Assembly (NCBI GenBank): GCA_002118135.1 | Contig: BDIU01000400.1 | Coordinates: 64,544-128,543, forward strand | Length of the DNA stretch: 64,000 bases | Direction of reading: 5' to 3' | Source of the DNA: Trebouxia sp. TZW2008 | Lineage: Eukaryota > Chlorophyta > Trebouxiophyceae > Trebouxiales > Trebouxiaceae | Part shown: piece by piece, positions 45,447 to 56,100 of the stretch | Numbering within the stretch: position 1 is the stretch's first letter | How the letters are laid out: every line of letters begins with the position of its first letter | Position numbers and translations under genes: made by a program | Notes under the pieces: generated by a model | What the model saw: only the letters and a program-made list of their open reading frames with translations | Databases searched by the model: none | Told to the model about the DNA's origin: nothing

Positions 45447-46696
45447 CATACCTGGAAGCAACTTTTGCATGGTTGGTTGATTCCACTGTGTTGGGGAGAT
45501 GCAATTGTGGGCTCAAAGTTCAGAAGAGTTGATGCAAAAGGCAAACAGAAATCACAAAAGGCAAAACGATCTCTTCTGTTGGGCAAGTGGGTGGTAGAAG
45601 CAGCTGAGTCAAAAGCAGGCACATTTGTGTCAAGCAGAGTTTGTTTGTTTGCAGCAGCAGCAGCAGCTGCTGATATGGCACACCATGCAGGCAGGCAGCC
45701 TTTCAGTGATGTACCAACACAATAAAGATGATGGCTATACAAAGGTAACGCAATGCTAGATTGTTCTGTTGAGTATTTAGATGGGTTTTCCAATGGTGCC
45801 GTAGATGTCGAAACACTACATGTGCAGGAGTCTCCTTTGCCTGCTACTTTTTGATGACCCTATTTGATTGAATCCTCAGCAGCACGTCGCTAAGCATGTT
45901 TTGCCTGTGCATCTTGGGGTTGATCTTTAGTAATGCAAGACCCAGTCCATCTCTTACAGAGTTCAATTGTTGTCTGGTCATTTGCTGATCAAGGCTTTTG
46001 CTATGTGACGTACAGGGTTGTGTTACAGCAGTAATCCAGTTGCTTGTGATTAGTGCTGTAGATCAGCTTGTTTGTGACAACCCTGCAGCTTTGTCTCCTT
46101 GATTCCCGCATAGCACTGACAGTGCATTTCATGCACTGCTTGTCGTAGACCTATTGGCGCTCTGCTCTAGATGCCTTCGTCGAGGTCAACAGCAGTCTTG
46201 AAGTAAGCTTGTGCAGGTTTCCTTCGATACGTTTCAGGTCTTACCTCTGTTTGTACTCCGATGCTGGGCAAAACATTCCAGTTCACTTTTAGTCCACCAC
46301 TTTTAATCATTCCAGGTTTCGAGATTGTGCAGCAACAAGCTGTCATGCCTGCAATTGTCAGTGGTGTAAAGTGTTGCACCTCATTCCAGACAACAGCAAG
46401 TCAACGCGCACGCCCGCCACTTTTGCACCGTATAAGATGTCGCTAACAATGCTATCACTCCTGGCATGTTGCCTGGTGTCAATCAAGCCTAGCATGTGAC
46501 ACAAAGCAACACGGACCGCGGGGCGACGCTCAGCGTATCCTGCCTCGGCGACTCGCGCTTGCAGCTGCTAGTGACTGTTGGACGTACATTTACGATCGTC
46601 GTCTTGGACATCATCGCAAACAGTGTGCGCATTGCGGGTTGATCCGTCTAGACATAGGACTCAAATCGCCGAGTGGACCGGGGACCAAACACTAGC
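45447..46696. other. Intergenic between NAD kinase and GDP-mannose pyrophosphorylase
   Basis: Holds the NADK 3' flank and the promoter of the next gene. One small minus-strand candidate gene (46167-46379) is listed separately. The rest shows nothing recognisable. Confidence 0.5.
46167..46379 (-). CDS. Possible small unknown gene or exon
   Basis: A minus-strand frame of 70 codons includes IKSGGLKVNWNVLPSIG, then GVQTEVRPETYRRKPAQ, ending AVDLDEGI-stop. The composition looks coding, and a good donor (GAG/GTAAGA) follows VQTE, which would instead make the end intronic. No family is recognised. It would be divergent from the downstream pyrophosphorylase gene. It may be spurious. Confidence 0.25.
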   Translation of the reverse strand: MQHFTPLTIAGMTACCCTISKPGMIKSGGLKVNWNVLPSIGVQTEVRPETYRRKPAQAYFKTAVDLDEGI

Positions 46697-49600
46697 ATGA
46701 AAGCTCTCATCCTCGTAGGTGGCTATGGAACCCGGCTGAGACCGCTGACGCTCACGGTTCCGAAACCAATCGTTGATTTTGCCAACAAGCCAATGATTAT
46801 TCACCAGATCGAGGTATTCAATACAGCGTTGTGGCTCTTCCTGTTGTTCCCTGTCTACTACGATTGCTCAGTTCGGAGTTTGTCCGCGGCCAGGCCCTGA
46901 AGAATGCTGGCTGCACGGAGGTCGTCCTCGCTATCAACTATCAACCCAAGGTACGTCGTACGGTCTTCACGCGGTCTGCTTTTGCGTTGATCTTGACGTG
47001 CAAAGCACCCTGGTACCAGATTCAAGAACCAGATCACTGCACCGAATAAGCACCTGCTGACACCGTGCTGATCGCCTGCTGTTCCCCTGTATAGGTTATG
47101 ATGGACTTCCTGAAGGAATGGGAAGCCAAGCTTAACATCAAGATCACCTGCTCTCAGGTCTGTGTGCTTGCTGCGCTTTGAGACATTCTATGCTTATGAG
47201 TGTCATGCCCCTGCTTGCTGACATGAATGGCTTCACCTTCAGGAAACAGAGCCCATGGGAACTGCAGGTCCCTTGCGGTTAGCCGGTGACATATTGGATG
47301 ACGGATCAGGAGAGCCATTCTTTGTCCTCAACAGGTAAGCTGTCTGAAGTTGAGCCAGCTTTATCCCCATGTGTGTAACCCTCTAAGTAGCAACATGCAT
47401 CAGCATTGATTGCCTGATGTTGTACATGGTGGAAAGTAGATTCCATTTGCTATGCGCAAGTATATGTTGTGACATGCATACTGAGCTGATTGCTTGTCTG
47501 CAGCGACGTCATCTGCGATTTTCCCCTGAAGGACATGCTAGCATTCCACAAGCAAAAGGGCGCAGAAGGCACCATCCTTGTAACCAGGGTAATGCCTATT
47601 CATCCCTTTGTATAGCACAAGACATCACGCTGGTGGTGTGATGCTGATCATCAGAGAGATAAATTCAGCAGTCAGAGAGACAATTTGAGCAAGCCATCGC
47701 TGTTGATGTCTACCGCTAATTGAGGCTAGCTGCGTGATCATGCAAGTTGTGTGAAAGCAGACTCAGGCACAGAAAGCCGGCATGCATAACAAATCTGTTG
47801 TTTGTAACACAAGCATACATCAATAGTACGACACAAAGCCAGCAGAGATTGCCTACATTCATTGCAGTATACAATCTTGTTGCAGACTTTCTACCTGGTT
47901 CCAATGCAATGTACCATCTTGATGCTCACTTGCTGACATGTTGCAGACAGCAAAGACAGTCAAATAATTTTCTATGCCTTCAGGTGGAGGATCCAAGCAA
48001 ATATGGAGTTGTTGTCATGGATGCTTCAGCGCAAATAGAGCGTTTTGTAGAGAAGCCAAAGGTGACCCCCACAGCCCTGCTTGCTGAAACGGTTGTCACA
48101 GTCCCCTGACATTTCAGCTGAGACAGGTGTCCCAACACTGTGCATTGCTTGTGAATAGTCCTTTGCATCATGTCTGCGCTCTAGCACTTGTGCATGCCAG
48201 CATCAGTCACAGTTTCAACAAACGCCTGCATGCAAGATTGACACAAAAGAAATGCCATCTTTGATGCTGCACAGCATTATGGGGTGTGCCACCTCAGAAT
48301 GGCATTGCTGTCATCTTCCAAAAGATCCAACAACGCAATAGTCGCTTGGTAGTCGCTTGCAAAGCATGCAGCTTGATGCTTGCCAGAGCTGACATGATCC
48401 TAGTGAAGTACCTTAAGCAGCTGGCACAGTGCACAGGCAGTGGTGACCACATGTGGCTGAGAGGGTGCCTTGCTGTCAGATCTGAAATGACATTCAGTCA
48501 ATCAAGCTGGGTATGCAATGCAAACAGTGCAATATTTGCCTTTGTTTTGCCTTTGTTTGCCAAGTCTAAGCCTGCATGCAGACTTTTGTTGGGGACAAAA
48601 TCAATGCTGGCATCTACATCTTGAGTCCACAAGTGCTAGAGCGCATTGAGCTGCGACCCACGTCAATAGAGAAGGAGACTTTCCCTTTGATAGTGCGGGA
48701 CAAGGGCCTGTATGCCTTTACCCTTGAAGGCTACTGGATGGATGTTGGACAGCCCAAAGACTACTTGCGAGGTGAACGATAGTCTTTGCTTGCTCCTATT
48801 ATGCTTGACGTGTTGCTGCCTGGGTTGTAGCACTGCTCTGCGGTTTCTTGCTCTTCTCCTCACTGCAAGATGCGCCATGCTCCCTGCATGTTCTTCCTTG
48901 TCATGCTTCTCACTTCTCTGTCGACTTTGATGCCCTGTACTCCCCTTTGCTGACATGCTGGCTGTCATCGCTCCAATGTCCTGCATTGCTGTCACTTTGT
49001 GCAATGACATGTACACCAACACCTTTGCCCTGCACACAGCGAGCAGATTTTGCTGGAAGGAGTAGTTGCAACATTGATGCAACACCAGTGTTGTCTTGAC
49101 TTGCTGCTGTCATCACCATTCATGTTAAACTTGTCATTGTTGCTGTCAATACGGTTCTGCAGTCCTTGTCTCAACATGTCAGCAATCAAAGGACGCCAAT
49201 CAAACTTTGCTGCTGTGCTGTAGGACTGGGTCTGCATCTTGAGTCTTTGCAGAGGCAGCATCCAGAGCAGCTAGCGTCAGGCCCAACATTCATTGGCAAC
49301 AACATTGTGCACCCCTCAGCCAAGATTGGGTCTGACTGTCAGATTGGGCCTGACGTCTCCATTGGGCTTGAGTGTGAGATTGGCAACGGCGTGCGCATCA
49401 GCAATAGCGTCTTGCTACATCGAGTCAAGGTGAGACTGGCATACAAATCACTTTGGTGCTTGTGATGGCCCCTCCTTGTGTCTTCTGAGTGAGAGAAGAG
49501 TGAGTAATTTCACATGCTTTAGCCAGCCAACAAAGCTGATCCCACGTGCCACATGGTGGCAATGACTATTTGTCCATGCGATCCAGGCAGTCTATGACAT

Positions 49601-49951
49601 AGTGCCCCTGCTCAGGTTGCTTGTGCGACATGTGTCATATCGCTTGACTTATGACTCTCAGCTGAAACAAAGGCATGTGTGCATGTCTGTGTTGTGATTA
49701 TGCATGGTCAAGCTGCTGATGCTGATGTGTTTCTGCTGATTGATGCTTTGCAGGTTGCAAACTATGCCAGAGTAGCCGACAGTATCATAGGCTGGGGTTC
49801 AAGGGTTGGCAAGTGGACCAGAGTTGAGGGGAAAGCAGTCATCGGCGAAGATGTGCATGTGCGGCCAGAAGTCTTTCTGAATGGTGCAATTGTGTTGCCG
49901 CACAAGGAATTGAAAGAATCAATCATGGACCCTGGCACTATCATCATGTGA
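46697..49951 (+). CDS. GMPP: GDP-mannose pyrophosphorylase (mannose-1-phosphate guanylyltransferase)
   Basis: Nine exons: 46697-46813, 46894-46950, 47095-47157, 47243-47334, 47504-47588, 47984-48061, 48582-48771, 49224-49429 and 49754-49951 (stop), 361 residues, the same length as Arabidopsis CYT1/VTC1. The N-terminus [17 protein letters not shown] holds the nucleotidyltransferase signature; then [65 protein letters not shown] and [14 protein letters not shown]. The C-terminal left-handed beta-helix repeats follow ([18 protein letters not shown]), ending [18 protein letters not shown]. It makes GDP-mannose from mannose-1-phosphate and GTP, feeding N-glycan, GPI, wall polysaccharide and ascorbate synthesis. 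The gene appears complete and intact, and unlike its neighbours no exon copies were noticed in its introns. Confidence 0.97.
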
Positions 49952-50789
49952 GCTGGAGAGATGAAACCTGCCAAAGCAGTGCATGATATTGTAGTCCCAG
50001 CCTTGCATGCAACGTACCATTTTATGTGCAGTGATGAATCTTGCTGCAACAGGCCAGTATCAAGCTTGCTAGGCAGTCTCAGTTACCAAGGAATACATGC
50101 TGACTTGTTTTGCCATCTGACAATGCAGACTAAATTCTGACCTGTGGTGTGCATGTATGCTGTCGGATGCTGTTTGGCCCTGTTTTCGTTTTGCTGATGC
50201 TTCTAGTGTAGATTGCACGATCATGGTAGGGAGCACACAAGTACAATGTCAGCACTTGTTGCATGCGTGAATTGAGGTCAGTACATGTGCATTCAAGCAG
50301 TCAGCTATGCACTTTTACTGTGCACATCTTCGAAGTAAGCAGCAATCTAATTTGTAAGCATGTGAACTCGAGAAAAGCATAGATTCATGCTTTCCTCTGC
50401 AAATCTTTGTGATTGTACCTGGAACGGTCTTTAGACACGGCATTCACTGACATCCTAGCACCATGGAGGTTCTGCATATGCATGCTTGACTCGGTCAACA
50501 ATTGGACTTGCCATTCGGATATATTTCGCCGCAAACAGCACCAGGTCCTCAGCCTGATCGATTGAGGCCTGACTCATAGTACAATTCAGCTGAGCGTAAA
50601 GCAGCCAGTCAGTACACAAGGCATCTCTACAGTACCAAGCTGCAGACAATGAAGTCATCTTGTTGCTCATTACAGCAGAGCTCTGGATACAGTAGAAAAG
50701 ATTGCTGCTGGGAAAGAACACATCAGCATTTGCATGCCTGCGACTTGTGTGGGCATTTCAAGCTTTAAGAAAAGCATGTGAAACTTTGA
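49952..50789. other. Convergent intergenic region (GMPP / DJ-1)
   Basis: Both 3' flanks lie here. A minus-strand frame ending near 50455 (VDRVKHAYAEPPWC-stop) is open for about 88 codons but matches no family I know and is not called as a gene. Confidence 0.5.
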
Positions 50790-52055
50790 TCAGGTGCTGT
50801 CAGAAAACTCGATCCTGACGCCAAGAAGCTTGATGAAAGCTGCCAGCCACTTGGGATGTCCTGGCCAAGCAGGACTTGTCACCTGCAATTTCAAAAGAAG
50901 AAAGTTCACACAACTGCAGCAGAAGTTGATCCACAGAGTCAACTTCACACATAGGTTGAAGGTGCAAACCTCAACCCAAAGATGCAATGTCCACTCATTG
51001 ACTGAAGGTACATCAGGCCGCAGTCGGTGCCGCTGCAGTTGTCAAACAAATGCAGTGGCGTGTGCAGCACATATCATAAGCACAGGTCAAGCATCAATCT
51101 GGCAGCGAGTAACATGGCTTAGCAATGAGCCTTCCATCACAACCTCTACAGGGAATGCAGCGGTCAAGTTCAGAGCCAGCAATATAGCTTACCAACAGCC
51201 CATCCACCACAACCTCTGTAGATGATACGTCCTTCATGATGCCGCCAGCTAGTGTGACTTCTGGACCGCATGCTGGGTACGCTGTGCACGTCTTGCCTTT
51301 CAACACATCAGCTGCTGCTAGAATCTGGAGGCCGTGACATATGGCAGCAATCGGCTTCTTAGCTGAATGGAACTTCTTGACAATGTCCAGGATTTGCTTA
51401 TTCAGCCTGAGGTGCTCTGGCGCACGCCCTCTGCAGACCTACAGCTGCTGTCAGTCACACTGCATTCTGCTAGCAATGCATGCCCTTAAAATCTGGAGGA
51501 TTTTGCATTGCACTTAATATTCTGCTAGTAAGTCATGCCTTTGAGCTCCGGGAAGTCTCACACTCTGCACCCTGCTCGCAACGCACGCCTTTGACTTCTG
51601 GGCAGTCTCACAGTGCACATTGAAACCTGCTAGCAATGCACGCCATTGAGTTCGGGCAACCTCACAGTGTACCCTGCTAGCAGCGATTGCCCTCTAATAC
51701 TAGTCTCTCGGATGCAAGCTCACCCTGGAATGATTAGCCCGGCATATTGCTTCTCGTCCATGTCATCGAATGCTGCGTTGACAGAAAATTGATGTCCGGG
51801 CTTCTCGCTGTACGTCTGCGCACCCTGTGAGTGGCAGTCGACAATAGTTTAAAACAAGCATGAGGTACATGTCTTGCAGCAACCCTTGCTGCTTACCTCA
51901 AAGTCGTGAATGGCTGTCAAGATTGCGTCCCCAGGGTTCTTGCCAGGCGAGACTACATCAACTTCAACGCCTATGGTTTCCAGGGTCTGGTACGGAACCA
52001 TGACTTCATAGTCCTCTACGTAGTCACCTGCCAGCATCAGCACGCGTGGGGCCAT
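50790..52055 (-). CDS. DJ-1/PfpI family protein (class I glutamine amidotransferase-like)
   Basis: Four minus-strand exons: 52055-51897, 51824-51724, 51430-51193 and 50882-50790 (stop), 196 residues in phase, a single DJ-1 domain. Landmarks are [17 protein letters not shown] with the conserved acidic residue, [53 protein letters not shown] with the nucleophile-elbow Cys, [12 protein letters not shown], and [13 protein letters not shown] at the end. It is closest in style to the plant DJ1D/glyoxalase III group and to PfpI, so methylglyoxal detoxification or protein deglycation is plausible but not shown. Its start codon is only 231 bp from that of TrmB on the other strand. Confidence 0.93.
51110..51160 (-). 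repeat. Copy of the DJ-1 exon 3 end
   Basis: On the minus strand CAGAGGTTGTGGTGGATG at the exon 3 end (donor 51192) recurs about 75 bp downstream as TAGAGGTTGTGATGGAAG, and the donor GGTAAG has become GCTAAG. It is a decayed exon copy. Confidence 0.7.
51440..51720 (-). repeat. Intronic minisatellite in the DJ-1 gene
   Basis: Four degenerate units of about 60-70 bp share CTGCTAGCAATGCAYGCC, a TTGAGYTC word and TCTCACAGTGYAC. It lies between exons 2 and 3. Confidence 0.7.
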
Positions 52056-52286
52056 TATGGCACGCAAATGCTTTTCCAAGCTCCGCTCACTGGTGCTACC
52101 AAGTTCGACAAGTGGTCTTCGCCTGTCGCGTGCTATTATATCTGCGGTTGAGGGCGTCTTTCTGGGCGTCGTCAAGATGTACGCGAAAATTTTCAAACTT
52201 GTCGACTTACGCCGTTTGGTCTTCTTTTCGTTTGCGCAGTGTGCAAGCAATCAGCGAGCGACACAGCGATCCGAGCCCTCTGTAGC
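52056..52286. promoter_or_regulatory. Short divergent promoter, DJ-1 / TrmB
   Basis: Only 231 bp separate two outward-facing start codons, so both promoters must overlap or be shared. No TATA-like box is evident. The TrmB start used is the ATG at 52287. Confidence 0.5.
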
Positions 52287-53094
52287 ATGCAATTGCGCTG
52301 TTTACCATCGCAAGGTGTACTTTGTGGCTACGCGCGCACGATTTCATCCTGCGGCAATCTTCGGCAACTGCCAGCAACTGACCGGGGTAGTGCAAGTGTC
52401 AGCAAAGCCGTACAGGCCAAAGTTCTTGCTCGGCCGGTATGCCAGCAACAGTCACGCCTCCAGAAACAGGAGTCAGTCGCTTGGCCGGCATTGGACTTGC
52501 CGCGCCTACACGCGCAGGTGTTCGCAACAGTCACTTGAACCTCCTTTGCTGCTTTGCCACGTGCATATGTATTTCATCACTTGTATCTGTCGCAGTCCCC
52601 ATCGATCCGCCTTAGACAGCACGTTAATCCCTTCACGCCAAGCCTTCAGGCAAGTCGACACAGTGGCAGCTCAAAGCAGCCTGCCGTTTTGCAATGAGTA
52701 CCCCAACGAAAAAGAAAGCTCAAGAGACAAAGCAAAAGTCTATCCTGTGATCCACATCCAGTTTTCATGTGCGGCTAGGAATAATCTTTGGCTAGATTCA
52801 GCTTGAACAGGGCCAAAGATTGCAAACACTGACAAAAATGCATAGGCGTCATAGCAGGAGCCTTTGTAAACTTATATCTTGGGCAAAACAGTGTCTGAAG
52901 ACATCCACCAATGCCGAAGTGAACAGAAGCAGCCCGGCAGTGGCTGAACACCATGTGTTGTCGCAGGCGCCAGTGCCACCTCTTGCCTGGCCAGAAATCT
53001 ATGCAGACGCCAATAGGCCTTTGGTCGTGGATGTGGGCTGCGGTAAATCCCAATGCTGTTTATCACAGTCATTGCTTGCTTGGTTGCTTGCTTG

Positions 53095-53154
<60 letters not shown>

Positions 53155-56100
53155 CCGCTTTGCTTTTGCAGCCATGCTGGATGCTGACACTGCTTCCATC
53201 AGTGCTTGGCAGCGCTCTGCTGGTGACAAGGTGTGATTCAATGACCACTTTGCTTGCAAGCCCAGACAACAGGTGTTCCATGCGTTGCAGGCCCAGGCAG
53301 GTTTCCTCTAGCCCTAGCAGCCAAGCTCCCTGACCATAACATTCTTGGCATAGACATCAGAGGCAAGGTAATCCCCTTCAGGCTCCTATCATTCCACAAC
53401 CCTGCTTTGTGCTTTGTGGTGTGCCCCACTCACAGCGTTTTTGGCATAGACAGCAGAGGCAATTTGATGTCCTTTGAGCGCCTATGGCTTCTGCATTGCT
53501 ACCTTGTGCTTTCATTTGTGTTCCATTCGTGAGCCAAGCCTCCAGGCCACAACATCCTTGGCATAGACTTCAGAGGCAAGGTGATGCCCTCCAAACTCCT
53601 GTTAGTGTGGCATCGCTCCCTTGTGGTTTCACTTGTGTCCCATTCATGAGCCCAGCTTCCAGGCCACAACATTCTTGACATAGACATCAGAGGCAAGGTG
53701 ATGGCCCTATAAGCTCCTATCATTCCGTAGACCTCCCTTGTGCTTTCATCGGCCACAACATCCTTTGCATAGACATCAGAAGCAAGGTGATGCCCTCCAG
53801 GCTCCTATCATTCAGTAGACGTCCCTTGTGCGTTCAATTGTCCCCCATTCATATGCCAAGCCACAACATTCTTGGCATAGACATCAGAGGCAAGGTGATG
53901 CCCCTATGAGCTCCTGCCAAGTCTGCATCAATCCCATCTTCTTTCTGTTGTGCCAGCTCCACGCTACAGATTGCTTAAGCTATCGCGCGAGCCCAGGTAT
54001 CAGTGCAGCAACCACAGCAGCAGGAGCTTTGCGTTCACATTGGATGCTGCATAAGTGTAGGCTTCCAATGTTGTCTGCAACCTTATTTAGTGAGCTTGAA
54101 TTGCAGCTGATGGAGAGAGCCAACACCTGGGCTGAGCTATCAGGTGTCAGGCCACAGTGCATTTCCGCTTATCCAATGCCGTAGTGTCCCTGCAAGTTAT
54201 AATTGCATGCTTAAGCGTTTGTGTGGCCTGCAGCTAATGGCGGGTGCTAACACCTGGGCTGAGCTATCAGGGTGTCAGGCCACAATTCACTTTCTGCATC
54301 ATTGATTTGCCAGCTGTCTTGAAGTTCTGGATTTATGCTGTGGCCATTGGGTTTGTGTTGAAAGCATGTTGTTCTGTGGCCTGCAGCTGATGGCAAGGGC
54401 CAAAGCCTAGGCTGAGCTATCAGGCTGTCAAGCCACAGAGGACTTTCTGGAGTATTCATTCTGCAGCTGTCTTGATGTTCCGGTCTCATGCCAAAGTTAT
54501 TGATGTGATCTACAGCTGCTGCAAAGGGTTGACACATGGGCTGAGCTATCAGGATGTCAGGCCACAGTGCCCTTTTTGCATCACTGATTTGCCAGCTGTT
54601 TTGAAGCTGTCTCTAGATTTATGCTGTGGCCATTGGGTTTGTGTTCAAAGCATGTTGTTCTGTGGCCTGCAGCTGATACAAAGGGCCAAAAACTAGGCTG
54701 AGCTATCAGGCTGTCAAGCCACAGAGCACTTTCTGGAATATTCATTCTGCAGCTGTCTTGATGTTCCGGTCTCATGCCAAAGTTATTGATGTGATCTACA
54801 GNNAGGGTTGACACATGGGCTGAGCTATCAGGATGTCAGGCCACAGTGCCCTTTTTGCATCACTGAGTTGTCAGCTGTCTTGAAGTTCTAATTTTATGCT
54901 GCAGCCATTGTGTTTATGCTGAAAGCATTTGTTCTGTGCCCTGCAGCTGATGGAAAGGGCCAACACATGGGCTGAGCTATCAGGGTGTCAGGGCACAGTG
55001 CACTTCCGCCTAGCCAATGCCACAGTGTCTCTGCAAAGCATGCTGTCGAGCTACCCTGGTCCCATCCAGCTTGTCACCATTCAGGTACAGTAGCATTTGG
55101 TATCAGGGCAACATAAGGACTCACAGTTTGACACCAGGATACAATCTAAGGACAATATTGTTGTAAGACAAACGTCACAAGGTCCCTGCAAAGCATGCTG
55201 TCAAGCTACCCTGGTCCTGTCCAGCTTGTCACCATTCAGGTGACAGCACAAAGCAAGCTTGCATTGATTTCATGGTGAACAAAGTGGGTCAATAACCAAA
55301 GCGCAGAGCAAGCCTGCAGTCATCAATGCCAAGATTGCATGCGTCAGAACATTGTGTGGCAAGCATAGCAAGCAGCAAAATGTTGCTGAAACTTCCCATG
55401 AGCATTCAGCCCCCTGACATTGTACTCTTTGAAGTTTTGGTGCTGTAGTTGAAACTTTTAGAAGTGTATTTTTTGATAGGGAGTTTGATCAAGTTGAAGG
55501 CTTTAGAGCCTGCAGCTTGTTTTGCGCTTTGGTATGAGTCAAAACTCAATGGTGTTTCATGCAGGCACATCCAAATCTGGCATCAAACCATCTGTTTGAC
55601 AGATGGTTTGTTGCTTTTCCTTTGTCATAGAATCTGCAGCCAGCTTGTTGTGCTGTGCTTTCGACGTCCTCTGACTGTACTGACTGTACTGGAGCTGCAG
55701 AGTCAAGCGTTCTGACGTTTTTTGCCTGTTGTGCAGTTCCCAGATCCTCACTGGAAACTACGCAACAGGAAGAAGCGTATAGTGCAGCCTCAGCTTGTGA
55801 AGGCAGTTGCCAATCTTTTGGCGCCTCAGGGGCAAGTGTTTCTTCAGTCTGATGTACAAGAGGTGGGAACATGCAAGCGCATTGCATCAGATCCATCTGA
55901 AGTTGCTCGACAGCAAGAAGCGCACTGTGCAGCCACAACTCGTGACAGCAGTAGCCAAGCTGTTGGCTGCTCAAGAACAAGTGTTCCTGCAATCATGCTG
56001 TTGTGTGACAGGTACGCTTCATTGCGTGCAATGCAGCTGACATATGGGTGATGAGAAAAAGCACTATGGTGCTGTTGTGTCTTGCAGGTAGCTGTGTCCA

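Noticed and set aside
52057..52806. 249-codon plus-strand open frame
   Set aside because: It overlaps the DJ-1 start region and TrmB exon 1 in a different frame, begins inside the antisense of DJ-1 exon 1, and shows no family motif. The TrmB leader frame is supported by splice phase.
52843..52870. Third copy of hairpin element C
   Set aside because: Only about 20 bases match and the hairpin is absent, so it is kept as a weak similarity, not a called copy.
53069..53281. GRQA peptide repeat on the minus strand
   Set aside because: Produced by the CCTG microsatellite; not a protein domain.
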